DNA of 64,000 nt from Pseudomonas fluorescens Q2-87 (GTDB taxonomy: Bacteria; Pseudomonadota; Gammaproteobacteria; Pseudomonadales; Pseudomonadaceae): assembly GCF_000281895.1 (NCBI RefSeq), contig NZ_CM001558.1, positions 5,770,556 through 5,834,555 on the forward strand. The letters are read 5' to 3'. The position numbers and the translations under genes are program-made. A model generated the notes under the pieces. That model saw only the letters and a list, made by a program, of their open reading frames with translations, had not been told where the DNA came from and made no database searches. Shown in pieces: positions 17,128 through 32,258 of the stretch; positions within the stretch are counted from its first letter, which is position 1; each line of letters starts with the position of its first letter.

Positions 17128-18753
17128 ATGTCTCTACGTAATATGAACATCGCGCCGCGGGCGTTCCTGGGGTTTGCCCTGATCGGCGCCCTGATGCTGG
17201 CGCTTGGGGTATTTGCCCTGACCCAGATGAGCAAAATCCGCGTATCGGGCGACACCATCGTCCAGAACAGCGTACCCAGCATCAAGGCCCTGGACGAGTT
17301 CACCCAACTCACCCTGCGCCTTCGCGTGCTGTCCTATCGCCTGCTGACCAATCGCGAACCCGACGTCCAGCAAAAGACCTATGAGCTGTTCGAGCAACGC
17401 AACCAGCAGATCCGCGAAGCGCAGGCCAATTACGAAAAGCTCATCAGCGCGCCGGACGAGCGAACCGCCTACGACCAATATGCGCAGTTGCTTAATCAGT
17501 ACCGTCAGCTAGAAGAGCGGATGAAGACCCTCTCGCGCAACAATCAGATCGACCAGTTGCAAGCGCTGCTCAACTCCGAAATGCTCACCAACTCCGACGC
17601 AATCAATGCGGCGATCAATCGCCTGTTGGAAATCAACAACCGACAAGCCGAGGCGCTTAACCAAGGCGCTGCACAGCAGTACTCGTCGGCGTTTAATTGG
17701 GTCGTCACGCTGCTGGTCATCGCCACCGGTCTGACTCTGCTGTTCGCCTGGCTGCTGACCAACAGCATTACCCGTCCGATCAGCAGCGCCCTGGATGCAG
17801 CTGAAGAAATCGCCAAGGGCAACCTGACCCGACCGATCACGGTCGATGGCAGCGACGAAGCCGGGCGCCTGCTGCGGGCGATGGCGACCATGCAGGAAAA
17901 GCTGCGCGACACCTTGCAGCGGATTTCCGGTTCGGCCACGCAATTGGCCTCCGCCGCTGAAGAACTCAACAGCGTCACCGACGAAAGCGCCCGTGGCCTG
18001 ACCCAGCAGAACAATGAAATCGAACAGGCCGCCACCGCAGTCAACGAGATGACCAGCGCCGTGGAAGAAGTCGCGCGTAACGCGGTCAGCACCTCCGAAG
18101 CCTCGAGAAACGCCACTACCTCGGCAGGCGACGGCCGCGACCTGGTGCAGGAAACCGTCAGTGCCATCGAACGCATGAGCGGCGATGTGCAAAGCACCGC
18201 CACGCTGATCGGCAACCTGGCCGAAGAATCCCGCGACATCGGCAAGGTGCTCGACGTCATCCGCGGCCTGGCCGACCAGACCAACCTGCTGGCGTTGAAC
18301 GCAGCCATCGAAGCCGCCCGTGCCGGTGAGGCCGGTCGTGGTTTTGCGGTCGTCGCCGACGAAGTTCGCGCCCTCGCCCATCGCACCCAGCAGTCGACCA
18401 GCGAGATCGAGCGCATGATCGGCAGCATCCAGAGCGGCACCGAACAGGCCGTGGACTCGATGCGCAACAGCACCGAACGCGCCGAATCGACCCTGAACAT
18501 CGCCCGCGGTGCCGGCATGTCCTTGGACACGATCAACTCGGCCATCGTCGAGATCAACGAACGCAACCTGGTGATCGCCAGCGCCGCCGAAGAACAGGCC
18601 CAGGTGGCCCGTGAAGTGGACCGCAACCTGGTGAACATTCGCGACCTGTCGGTGCAATCGGCCACCGGCGCCAACCAGACCAGCGCCGCCAGCAATGAAC
18701 TGTCGCGCCTGGCCGTGGACCTCAACAGCATGGTCGGACGGTTCAGCCTCTGA
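17128..18753 (+). CDS. Methyl-accepting chemotaxis protein (4HB sensor)
   Basis: Transmembrane chemoreceptor signalling to the CheA-CheW array. The frame opens at 16948, but the ATG at 17128 is the sensible start: the protein then begins [20 protein letters not shown], placing the first membrane helix at residues 12-32, for a length of 541. A four-helix-bundle periplasmic domain (about 33-190) is followed by a second membrane helix (about 190-212), a HAMP domain (about 213-265) and the methyl-accepting domain. The conserved hairpin tip reads [20 protein letters not shown]. Chemoreceptor ligand is unknown. There is no C-terminal CheR-docking pentapeptide. The gene is monocistronic, divergent from the zapA-like pair. 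Confidence 0.95.
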   Translation: MSLRNMNIAPRAFLGFALIGALMLALGVFALTQMSKIRVSGDTIVQNSVPSIKALDEFTQLTLRLRVLSYRLLTNREPDVQQKTYELFEQRNQQIREAQANYEKLISAPDERTAYDQYAQLLNQYRQLEERMKTLSRNNQIDQLQALLNSEMLTNSDAINAAINRLLEINNRQAEALNQGAAQQYSSAFNWVVTLLVIATGLTLLFAWLLTNSITRPISSALDAAEEIAKGNLTRPITVDGSDEAGRLLRAMATMQEKLRDTLQRISGSATQLASAAEELNSVTDESARGLTQQNNEIEQAATAVNEMTSAVEEVARNAVSTSEASRNATTSAGDGRDLVQETVSAIERMSGDVQSTATLIGNLAEESRDIGKVLDVIRGLADQTNLLALNAAIEAARAGEAGRGFAVVADEVRALAHRTQQSTSEIERMIGSIQSGTEQAVDSMRNSTERAESTLNIARGAGMSLDTINSAIVEINERNLVIASAAEEQAQVAREVDRNLVNIRDLSVQSATGANQTSAASNELSRLAVDLNSMVGRFSL

Positions 18754-18787
18754 CCTACCTGCCGGGTTGATCGCTGATCGACCCGCT

Positions 18788-18890
18788 CTGTGGCGAGGGA
18801 GCTTGCTCCCGCTGGGCGGCGAAGCGGCCCCAGGACCTCAAAAGCGACGACTGCTTCGCCGCCGAGCGGGAGCAAGCTCCCTCGCCACAG
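18788..18890. repeat. REP pair (TGTGGCGAGGGAGC family)
   Basis: Second REP type: CTGTGGCGAGGGAGCTTGCT at the left end and its complement at the right end, with GGCGGCGAAGC/GCTTCGCCGCC inner arms. Lies between the chemoreceptor gene and nhaP2. Confidence 0.9.
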
Positions 18891-19020
18891 TATTGCTGCC
18901 GCGCTTGTACCTCAATCCCAAACCTTTTTTGACAGCATCACATTTCAACAGGTTAGAATCGCTGGCACGCAGACTGCATGGTCAGTCTGCGCCCGCCCTC
19001 AGCTTTCCGGAGTACTGCCT

Positions 19021-20763
<1,743 letters not shown>

Positions 20764-20797
20764 ACTGCTCCCACTCTCACTTGCTTGACCGGTCTCT

Positions 20798-25661
<4,864 letters not shown>

Positions 25662-25683
25662 CCTTCCTGCCAAATACATAGCC

Positions 25684-25817
25684 CCGTGGCGAGGGAGCTA
25701 GCTCCCGCTGGGCGGCGCAGCCGCCCCAAGCTGGACTGACACGGACTTCCAGGCAGACCGCGTCAACCGGCTTTACGACGGCTGCGCCGCCGAGCGGGAG
25801 TAAGCTCCCTCGCCACA
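25684..25817. repeat. REP pair (TGTGGCGAGGGAGC family)
   Basis: Inverted pair with GTGGCGAGGGAGC arms at both ends and GGCGGCGCAGCCG/CGGCTGCGCCGCC inner arms. It separates selO from the convergent higA. Confidence 0.9.
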
Positions 25818-25841
25818 AAAGCGAATTGGTATTTCAGGTCA

Positions 25842-26243
25842 TCAAATGAATGTTTCAACCGAGACACAAAAGCGCTCCGCCAACCAACGGATCTGCCTCA
25901 AATTGAGCTGACGCTTACCGCTCAATACCTCCGACACCACCGACTGAGTACCAACACCCGGCAAATCGCTCTGGTTCAAGCCATGTTCACGCATCAGGTA
26001 ACGAAGCGCTGCGACGCCGCTCCCCCTGGGCATCGGTCGATGCTCGTGATCCCATGCCTCGATCCATTCACCGATAATATCCACCAGACTCATGAGCGGA
26101 TGGGCTTCGTCATCGCCCACCAAGGCCAACAATTCATCAAGAGCAGCAGCCAACCGGTCATAATCCTCTTCGCTCTTGGGCTTGCGCAGCAGAGGCGACA
26201 CAAACTCCCAATGGGCGGCGACTTGTTCTATCAGTGCGCTCAT
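25842..26243 (-). CDS. higA: HigA-type antitoxin (Cro/C1-type HTH)
   Basis: Antitoxin and autorepressor of a type II toxin-antitoxin pair. The preferred start is the ATG at 26243, which overlaps the toxin stop as ATGA and has GGAGG about 7 nt before it; the protein is then 133 residues. The C-terminal half is a helix-turn-helix (LRYLMREHGLNQSDLPGVG, QSVVSEVLSGKRQLN). The acidic N-terminal half probably wraps the toxin. It is translated after the toxin, the reversed order typical of higBA. A perfect palindrome upstream of higB is the likely operator. Confidence 0.85.
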   Translation of the reverse strand: MSALIEQVAAHWEFVSPLLRKPKSEEDYDRLAAALDELLALVGDDEAHPLMSLVDIIGEWIEAWDHEHRPMPRGSGVAALRYLMREHGLNQSDLPGVGTQSVVSEVLSGKRQLNLRQIRWLAERFCVSVETFI

Positions 26244-26536
26244 CCTTTTTCCTCCTTCCACTTGCCTCTATCGTATTCGTGATGATCCAGCACGCATTTG
26301 ATGTACAAGCGCTGCGGCCGGTAGCGAACCACGGCGATCAGTCGCAACTTATTGCCACCAATATCGAACACATGTAACGGACCGACCTTATCGGTTGCGG
26401 GAAAAATGGACTTCATCGCAGCGAAGTCAGCAGGGCTGTTGCGCTTGATAAGCCGATACCATTGATCCAGCGCGCCAGCTGAGCGCGGCCATTTTTCCTT
26501 GGCCTCCCAAATGCGTTTCTCAGTGATCACATGCAT
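26240..26536 (-). CDS. higB: HigB-type mRNA interferase toxin
   Basis: A 98-residue HigB_toxin-family protein of the RelE fold, expected to cut mRNA at the ribosome. Family features are the N-terminal RIWEAKEKWP and QWYRLIKRN segments, HVFDIGGNKLRLIAVV and the C-terminal VLDHHEYDRGKW. It is the first gene of a two-gene operon and is fully intact, with a normal length and no missing C-terminus. It lies between two REP-bounded core genes, as mobile toxin-antitoxin modules often do. Confidence 0.88.
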   Translation of the reverse strand: MHVITEKRIWEAKEKWPRSAGALDQWYRLIKRNSPADFAAMKSIFPATDKVGPLHVFDIGGNKLRLIAVVRYRPQRLYIKCVLDHHEYDRGKWKEEKG

Positions 26537-26587
26537 GCAACGTCCTTATCGCATTTTGCTATGGAAGAGTTAAACACAGATCGCAAA

Positions 26588-26604
26588 TATCGCAAGTTGC
26601 GATA
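26588..26604. promoter_or_regulatory. Palindromic operator upstream of higBA
   Basis: TATCGCAAGTTGCGATA is a perfect 17-bp palindrome, 52 bp upstream of the higB start. Extra half sites (ATCGCAA at 26580, TATCGCA at 26547) lie beside it, as expected for a HigA autorepression site. Confidence 0.65.
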
Positions 26605-26699
26605 CACTCCTTCAGACGGACGCCCGCCCGAATTCGTTTTAGCCTAGTTAGCCAATGCTTCGAGCTTCGTTAAAAAATGTGAGTGGATGTGAGCCCAGC

Positions 26700-26978
26700 T
26701 CACCCCACCTTATCGTTCCCTTGCTCCGGCGTCTCGATCCCCGGCTCGGCTTCGGCATTGTCCTTGTCGGCCGGTTTTTCCGACGGTTTTTCCTCGGGGT
26801 AACCGGGCATACCACGGGCATCTTCGGGAGTCAGCTCATCGCGGTCGTGGCGGCTATCGATGGCGTAGGCCGGGGCGGCGTTGGGGTCTTCGTCGCGGCC
26901 GGCGGTGCCGAGGACAAAGCCGTCGTCGTTGGGGCTATCCACTGCCTGTGGGGTGGTTGGGTCTTGAGAATGGTTCAT
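26700..26978 (-). CDS. Small acidic, disordered hypothetical protein
   Basis: A 92-residue protein rich in Asp, Glu, Pro and Lys with no hydrophobic segment, so probably intrinsically disordered and cytoplasmic. The frame runs further upstream into REP DNA, but the ATG at 26978 has a strong AGGAGG site 5 nt before it and is clearly the start. I recognise the type as a conserved pseudomonad hypothetical without known function. Sequence composition (ELTPEDARGMPGYPEEKP, EKPADKDNAEAEPG) suggests a stress-related hydrophilic protein, but that is a guess. Confidence 0.7.
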   Translation of the reverse strand: MNHSQDPTTPQAVDSPNDDGFVLGTAGRDEDPNAAPAYAIDSRHDRDELTPEDARGMPGYPEEKPSEKPADKDNAEAEPGIETPEQGNDKVG

Positions 26979-27101
26979 GGGACCTCCTGAGGTTGCAAAC
27001 AGGTACGTTGTGTCTTTTTGAGGCCGCGACACCTTTTCAGTGCGGCACACCTGATGAATGGCAACCTTGATGAATCTGGTACAAACCCGGAATGTAAGCC
27101 T

Positions 27102-27193
27102 CTGTGGGAGCGGGCTTGCTCGCGAAGACGGCCTGATGGACGGTATCTCTATCGAATGTGCCGGCCTCTTCGCGAGCAAGCCCGCTCCCACAT
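27102..27193. repeat. REP pair (GTGGGAGCGGGCTTGCTCG family)
   Basis: Inverted pair between the small acidic protein gene and the LysR gene; outer arms complementary over about 22 bp. Confidence 0.9.
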
Positions 27194-27223
27194 GGAAAAC
27201 GCAGTGGTTTGGCTGCCTCCACG

Positions 27224-28129
27224 CTAAGCCATGTCGCTGTGGCTGAATTCCTCGGCGAGGAAATCGATCAGCGTACGCACCGACGGCAGCAACCCGCGTC
27301 GTGAAGCGAAGATCGCATGGACGATCCCGCACTTCGGCGTCCAGCCCGGCACCAGTTCCACCAGCCGCCCGGCAGCAATGTCCTCGCGCACTACCACCGT
27401 AGGCAGGTGAGCGACGCCGATGCCGGCCAGCACGGCATGACGCAGGGCCAGCAGGTCATCGGTGACCATGCGCGGCTCATGGCGGATCAACGCCCGGGTA
27501 CCGTCCGGGCCGAACAATTCCCACTGGTATTCACGCTGCGCCCCGCCCCAATGCACGCTTGGCAAACCGTTGAGGTCCGCCGGGGACGCGGGGGACGACA
27601 GGCGCTCGCGGTAATCCGGGCTGCCCACCAGGCACTGGGTACTGTTGCTCAGCACTTTCATGACCATGTCGGTGTTTTCCAGCGGCGGAAAGCGCACCCG
27701 CAAAGCGATATCAAAGCCTTCATGAATCAGGTCGACCCGGCGGTTGGTGCTCTCGATAAACAACTCAACCCGCGGGTACTTCTGCATGTAGCGGGTCAGC
27801 ATCGGCCCGACCCAACTGTTGAGCAGCGCTGTCGGGCAACTGATGCGCACCAACCCCTGGGGTTCGGAACGGTTGCGCTCGATCACTTCGGCCGCGCTCT
27901 CGGCCTCGACCCGCATCGCCAGGCAGCGCTGGTAATAGGCCTGACCGATCTCCGTCAACGTGCAGTGGCGACTGGTGCGATGGAGCAACCGCACGCCGAG
28001 CCGTTCTTCCAACTGGGCAATGCGTCGGCTGAGCTTGGACTTGGGCATGTCCAGCGCACGGCCAGCAGCGGCGAAACCGCGGTGTTCGACCACCTGGGTG
28101 AAGTAATACAGCGTATTGAGGTCTTCGAT
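27224..28129 (-). CDS. LysR-family regulator with an apparent ATC start
   Basis: LysR-type transcription factor: N-terminal winged helix-turn-helix (about residues 1-60, with FAAAGRALDMPKSKLSRRIAQ split as GRALDMPKSKLSRR) and a periplasmic-binding-like effector domain. The first canonical start, GTG at 28093, would remove most of helix 1. Upstream the frame continues as EDLNTLYYFTQVVEH, the usual N-terminus of this subfamily, up to an in-frame TAG at 28151-28153. Within that stretch there is no ATG, GTG or TTG. An ATC at 28129-28127 stands exactly where homologs have Met, with GGAG 7 nt before it. I have placed the start there (301 residues). It is divergent from the YcaC-like hydrolase gene and may control it. 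Confidence 0.85.
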   Translation of the reverse strand: MEDLNTLYYFTQVVEHRGFAAAGRALDMPKSKLSRRIAQLEERLGVRLLHRTSRHCTLTEIGQAYYQRCLAMRVEAESAAEVIERNRSEPQGLVRISCPTALLNSWVGPMLTRYMQKYPRVELFIESTNRRVDLIHEGFDIALRVRFPPLENTDMVMKVLSNSTQCLVGSPDYRERLSSPASPADLNGLPSVHWGGAQREYQWELFGPDGTRALIRHEPRMVTDDLLALRHAVLAGIGVAHLPTVVVREDIAAGRLVELVPGWTPKCGIVHAIFASRRGLLPSVRTLIDFLAEEFSHSDMA

Positions 28130-28335
28130 GACCGTTCTCCAAATAGAACGCTAAGGCGGATTTTCGCAGTCTAGCGCATCAAAGGTGCGAGTTTTAATCT
28201 ACACCCATCGAAACGCAACACGGATTGAAGCCGGGCGCTTCGACCGGATGAGTCACCGATCAATCGCTATACCGACATTAAAAACCTTAACCACGCCGAA
28301 ACCTTCGGCAACCAAAACTTAATGAGGGCTACGCC

Positions 28336-28962
28336 ATGACTACTTCCTACAACCGTCTCGACAAAGATAACGCCGCCGTTCTGCTGGTCGACCACCAGGC
28401 TGGCCTGCTGTCCCTGGTACGTGACATCGATCCGGACCGCTTCAAAAACAACGTGCTGGCCCTGGCGGACCTGGCGAAATACTTCCAACTGCCGACCATC
28501 CTCACCACCAGCTTCGAAACCGGCCCTAACGGCCCGCTGATGCCAGAACTCAAGACCCTGTTTCCAGACGCGCCGTACATCGCCCGTCCTGGCCAGATCA
28601 ACGCCTGGGACAACGAAGATTTCGTCAAGGCGATCAAGGCCACCGGCAAGAAGCAACTGATCATCGCCGGCGTCGTCACTGAAGTCTGCGTAGCCTTCCC
28701 GGCACTCTCGGCCCTGGCCGAAGGTTTCGATGTGTTCGTGGTCACCGATGCGTCCGGCACGTTCAACGAACTGACCCGTCAATCGGCCTGGGACCGCATG
28801 TCCTCCTCGGGCGCCCAACTGATGACCTGGTTCGGCCTGGCCTGTGAGTTGCACCGCGACTGGCGCAACGATGTGGAAGGGTTGGCAACCTTGTTCTCCA
28901 ACCACATCCCGGACTACCGCAACCTGATGACCAGCTATAACACCCTGACCAACGGGAAATAA
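28336..28962 (+). CDS. YcaC-like cysteine hydrolase (isochorismatase fold)
   Basis: Isochorismatase-superfamily amide hydrolase of the YcaC type. Its 208 residues keep the catalytic Asp in LLVDHQAGL and the nucleophile Cys in GVVTEVCVAFPALSAL. The cis-peptide region just before the cysteine is also typical. Substrate is unknown for YcaC itself. It begins 206 bp from the divergent LysR gene, an arrangement that usually means regulation by that LysR. A REP pair follows the stop. Confidence 0.87.
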   Translation: MTTSYNRLDKDNAAVLLVDHQAGLLSLVRDIDPDRFKNNVLALADLAKYFQLPTILTTSFETGPNGPLMPELKTLFPDAPYIARPGQINAWDNEDFVKAIKATGKKQLIIAGVVTEVCVAFPALSALAEGFDVFVVTDASGTFNELTRQSAWDRMSSSGAQLMTWFGLACELHRDWRNDVEGLATLFSNHIPDYRNLMTSYNTLTNGK

Positions 28963-28980
28963 TCGGCAACACTGTACTAA

Positions 28981-29071
28981 ATGTGGGAGCGGGCTTGCTC
29001 GCGAAGGCGGAGTATCAGTCGACATCTATGTGTCTGATACATCGCCTTCGCGAGCAAGCCCGCTCCCACAG
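28981..29071. repeat. REP pair (GTGGGAGCGGGCTTGCTCG family)
   Basis: Symmetric inverted pair between the YcaC-like gene and trxC. Confidence 0.9.
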
Positions 29072-29135
29072 GTTTTGTGGTGGTCTGTATATAGTGTTCA
29101 ATCTGTGCCAACGATTTTTCCTGGAGACCGACCCG

Positions 29136-29558
29136 ATGCTGATCCCCTGCCCCCATTGCAACGGGCTCAACCGCATCCCCGCCGAACGCCTGGGCGACCA
29201 GCCCAAGTGCGGGCGCTGCAAGGCCCAAGTGCTATTGAACAAACCGTTCGAACTCAAGCAAGGCGACTACGCCAGCCAGATCAAGGGCGACCTGCCATTG
29301 CTGGTGGACGTCTGGGCCGATTGGTGCGGGCCGTGCAAGTCCTTCGCCCCCGTGTTCGAGCAGGCCGCCGCGCAGCTGACGGGTAAATGCCGGTTGGCCA
29401 AGCTCGACAGTGAGGCCAATCAGCAATTATCGGCGCAGTTGGGGATTCGCTCGATTCCCAGCCTGATCCTGTTCAGGGACGGTCGGGAAGTGGCGCGCCA
29501 GAGCGGTGCATTTCCGCTGCCGCAATTGATGGAGTGGTTGCGTAGCCAGGGAATCTGA
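29136..29558 (+). CDS. trxC: Thioredoxin 2 (TrxC)
   Basis: Zinc-containing thioredoxin that reduces protein disulfides under oxidative stress. The 140-residue protein starts at ATG 29136 (GGAG 10 nt before). It has the TrxC-specific N-terminal zinc site Cys5/Cys8/Cys25/Cys28, followed by the thioredoxin fold with the WCGPC active site at residues 63-67 and the cis-Pro segment RSIPSL. Length matches E. coli TrxC (139). It is convergent with the parA-like gene. E. coli trxC is OxyR-controlled; I did not find a convincing OxyR box here. Confidence 0.95.
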   Translation: MLIPCPHCNGLNRIPAERLGDQPKCGRCKAQVLLNKPFELKQGDYASQIKGDLPLLVDVWADWCGPCKSFAPVFEQAAAQLTGKCRLAKLDSEANQQLSAQLGIRSIPSLILFRDGREVARQSGAFPLPQLMEWLRSQGI

Positions 29559-29572
29559 AGCCTTTTCACAAC

Positions 29573-29600
29573 AGTGGGAGCGGGCTTGCTCGCCCCCACA
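29573..29600. repeat. Truncated REP unit
   Basis: A single GTGGGAGCGGGCTTGCTCG unit that runs straight into CCCCCACA, so the second unit of the pair has been lost almost entirely. Confidence 0.75.
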
Positions 29601-29622
29601 TTGGGTTTGCATAGCCAGCAAG

Positions 29623-30393
29623 TCAGGCGCTTTCCAGCAACCCATGCAATTCCACGAACTGCTGGGTCAGCTTGTGCCGTGGGTCCAGGTGGATCAGCGG
29701 CAGGCTCGCCTGGTGGGATTCGCGCATGCGCACCGAACTGCTCAAGTATACCGGCAACACCGGCAGGCCTTCGGCAATCAGTTCGTCGAGGATTTGCTGT
29801 GGCAGGCTGGCGCGGGCCTGGAACTGGTTGACGACGATGCCTTCGACTTCCAGGCCTTCGTTATGGTCGTCCTTGAGCTCTTCGATCTCTGCCAACAGGC
29901 CGTATAACGCCTGGCGGGAGAAACTGTCGCAATCGAAGGGAATCAGCACTCGATCGGCGGCAATCAGCGCCGAAACGGCATAGAAATTCAACGCCGGCGG
30001 CGTATCCAGGTAAATCCGGTCGTAATCCTCATCCAGCTCTTCAAGCAATTTTCGCAGCTTGTTGATCTTGTGTTTCGCCTCGAGCTTGGGCTGCAGATCC
30101 GTCAGCTCCGCAGTGGCGGTGATAACGTGCAGGTTGTCGAACGGCGTCTCGTAGATATCCACCTTGTTCTTCTTCGAGAAAGGTCCCGACGATAAGGTCT
30201 GCTTGAAGAAATCAGCGATGCCCATGGGAATGTCATCGCCGGTCAGGCCTGTCAGGTACTGAGTGGAATTGGCCTGGGCATCCAGGTCAATCAACAGCGT
30301 GCGATACCCCTCGCTGGCGCTGACCGCCGCCAGGTTGCAGGCGATGCTGGACTTGCCCACGCCCCCTTTCTGATTGAACACCACGCGCCGCAT
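29623..30393 (-). CDS. Orphan ParA/MinD-family ATPase
   Basis: P-loop ATPase of the ParA family, usually a dynamic positioning factor for DNA or protein clusters. The start at ATG 30393 is preceded by GGAGG (spacing 7), giving 256 residues. Motifs are the deviant Walker A KGGVGKSS at residues 10-17, LLIDLDAQANST (Walker A') and YLDTPPA (Walker B). No N-terminal helix-turn-helix is present. No parB or other partner lies nearby: trxC is convergent and the arylpolyene operon is divergent. The target is therefore unknown. Confidence 0.85.
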   Translation of the reverse strand: MRRVVFNQKGGVGKSSIACNLAAVSASEGYRTLLIDLDAQANSTQYLTGLTGDDIPMGIADFFKQTLSSGPFSKKNKVDIYETPFDNLHVITATAELTDLQPKLEAKHKINKLRKLLEELDEDYDRIYLDTPPALNFYAVSALIAADRVLIPFDCDSFSRQALYGLLAEIEELKDDHNEGLEVEGIVVNQFQARASLPQQILDELIAEGLPVLPVYLSSSVRMRESHQASLPLIHLDPRHKLTQQFVELHGLLESA

Positions 30394-30598
30394 GTCAAAA
30401 CCTCCGTGTATCAAAGATTCCCGAGTGTAGTAGGCCGTTACACCGCTTAGCTACCTTCTGCGTAGAAGGACTACAGCATTGGTGGCTTTTCCCACAATGG
30501 GAGCGTCAATTCGCCCGGAGAATGACAGACATAGGCGACAGACAGGCGCTTCATGATCAGGACAATAGCCGATGCAGGACCTGCAACGAACAAACCCG

Positions 30599-30621
30599 TA
30601 CATTTTGCTGGGCAAAATGTA
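30599..30621. promoter_or_regulatory. Perfect inverted repeat upstream of the arylpolyene operon
   Basis: TACATTTTGC at 30599-30608 is matched by GCAAAATGTA at 30612-30621 around a TGG centre. It lies in the 351-bp gap between parA and the first arylpolyene gene (30394-30744), where I see no gene. A shorter hairpin (CCTTCT/AGAAGG, 30454-30469) lies nearer parA. The repeat is a candidate operator for the operon. Confidence 0.5.
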
Positions 30622-30744
30622 ACCAACATTTGCTACAAGCCAACCGCACCGGGATAATGCGCGCCACTTGGGTCGCAAGGCCATGCAGGGTTGGACGCGG
30701 GTCAAACCACTGAACCGTGACAAAAAAAAGCCCGCAGGGGTGGG

Positions 30745-31473
30745 ATGGAATCTGTGATCAATTTCAGTATCGCCCAATGGCGCGCGTGGGCCCCTGGGCT
30801 CGAAAGCGTGGACGATTGGCTGGCATGGAGCCGACAGCCGGTCGTATTGCCCGTCAGCGATGCCGCCCCCGATGTATCGTTCCTGCCGGCCATGCAGCGT
30901 CGACGCCTCAGCCGCCTGGCGCGGATGGCCTTCAGCGTTGGCTGGCCACTGGCCGAAGGCCGACCGGACCTACCGTTGGTCTTTATTTCCCGCCACGGCG
31001 AAACCCCGCGCACTTTCGAGATTCTCAAGGACCTGGCCGCCGACCAACCCTTGTCGCCGACTCAGTTCAGCCTGTCGGTGCATAACGCGGTGATTGGCCT
31101 GTGGTCGATCATGCGCGGCGAAACCAGTGAAATGACCGCCTTGGCCGCCAATGGCGACGGCTTGGAACACGGCGTGCTGGAAGCTGCCGCGCTGTTGAAT
31201 GAAGGATCGCCTGCGGTATTGCTGGTGATCACCGAGGAACAACCGCCGCAGGTCTATGCACCGTGGGTCGATGACGTGCCGTTTCCCTATGCGGTGGGCT
31301 TGTTGCTAACCCCTGGCGATGATTGGCAATTGGACCTGGCCCCACAGGCCGGCCAGTCGCCGGGCAATGACTGGCCCCATGCCCTGGATCTGTTGCGTAC
31401 GCTGCTGAACAACCAAACCACCTGCCAACATGCCTGGAAGAATCGCGTATGGACCTGGCAACGCAACCGGTGA
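30745..31473 (+). CDS. Arylpolyene ketosynthase chain-length factor (ApeC-like)
   Basis: The 242-residue protein is a partial ketosynthase fold (Ketoacyl-synt_2 type). It corresponds to the chain-length-factor subunit that pairs with the ApeO ketosynthase in arylpolyene synthesis. Recognisable parts are RRRLSRLARMAF, FISRHGETPRTFEILKDLA and FSLSVHNAVIGLWSI. The position of the catalytic Cys is replaced, and the second half of a normal ketosynthase is absent, as expected for this subunit. It is the first gene of the operon. The ATG has a GGGG-rich site, and its end overlaps the acyltransferase gene by 25 bp. Confidence 0.85.
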   Translation: MESVINFSIAQWRAWAPGLESVDDWLAWSRQPVVLPVSDAAPDVSFLPAMQRRRLSRLARMAFSVGWPLAEGRPDLPLVFISRHGETPRTFEILKDLAADQPLSPTQFSLSVHNAVIGLWSIMRGETSEMTALAANGDGLEHGVLEAAALLNEGSPAVLLVITEEQPPQVYAPWVDDVPFPYAVGLLLTPGDDWQLDLAPQAGQSPGNDWPHALDLLRTLLNNQTTCQHAWKNRVWTWQRNR

Positions 31474-32258
31474 CCGGTAAACATCGCGACGCCTATTACT
31501 GGCGCCTTATCGCGACCGCCGCAAGCTTCGCCCTGTTCGGGCTGGGCGGGCTGTGCCTGCGTTTGCTGGTTTTTCCGGTGCTGGCCTGGTTGCCCGGCGA
31601 TGCCCAGGCCCACCGGCAAAGGGCTCGCCGCACGGTCGGGCGGCTGTTCTGGTTCTTTATCCGGTTCATGGCCCGCACCGGGGTGCTGACTTATCAGATC
31701 GATGGCGCCGAAAGACTCGGGCGGCCCGGGCAGATGATCATCGCCAATCACCCTTCGTTGATCGATGTCGTGTTCCTGATCGGCCTGGTGCCCAACGCCA
31801 ACTGCGTGGTCAAGCAGAGCCTGTGGGACAACCCCTTTACCCGTGGTCCGCTGCGCTCGACCGAATACATCAGCAACGACGGCAGCATGGACATGCTCGA
31901 CGCCGCCAGCGATGCCTTGCAAGGGGGGCAGACCCTGATCGTCTTTCCCGAAGGAACGCGCACCCAGCCAGGCCAGGCGCCGGCCTTTCATCGGGGGGCT
32001 GCGGCCATTGCCTTGCGGGGTGCGAAAATTCTCACACCCGTCACCATCAAGGTCTACCCAACCACCCTGACCAAGGCCGAACCCTGGTATCGCATTCCCA
32101 AACGCCGCGTGCACTTCAGTTTTCGCATCGGGGCCGATATAGACCCACAGGCGTTCGCCGCGCTCGGCCCACCACCCCAGGCTTCGCGCAGGCTCAACGA
32201 TTTTCTGCATCACTATTTCATCAAGGAGCTCGCCGAAGATGAGCGATCTGCACCGTGA
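31449..32258 (+). CDS. PlsC-like 1-acyl-glycerol-phosphate acyltransferase family (arylpolyene cluster)
   Basis: Membrane-associated acyltransferase of the LPLAT superfamily. The 269-residue protein has an N-terminal hydrophobic helix (about 22-50), the acyl-binding motif ANHPSLIDV (an NHxxxxD variant of HX4D) and FPEGTRT further on. In arylpolyene clusters this gene is thought to help attach the polyene acyl chain to a lipid. Its start lies inside the preceding gene and its end overlaps the first ACP gene by 20 bp, so translation is coupled. Confidence 0.85.
   Translation: MDLATQPVTGKHRDAYYWRLIATAASFALFGLGGLCLRLLVFPVLAWLPGDAQAHRQRARRTVGRLFWFFIRFMARTGVLTYQIDGAERLGRPGQMIIANHPSLIDVVFLIGLVPNANCVVKQSLWDNPFTRGPLRSTEYISNDGSMDMLDAASDALQGGQTLIVFPEGTRTQPGQAPAFHRGAAAIALRGAKILTPVTIKVYPTTLTKAEPWYRIPKRRVHFSFRIGADIDPQAFAALGPPPQASRRLNDFLHHYFIKELAEDERSAP

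Noticed and set aside
28981..29071. Palindromic repeats as a CRISPR-like array
   Set aside because: The repeats are inverted pairs scattered between genes, not regularly spaced direct repeats with unique spacers, and no cas gene is present.
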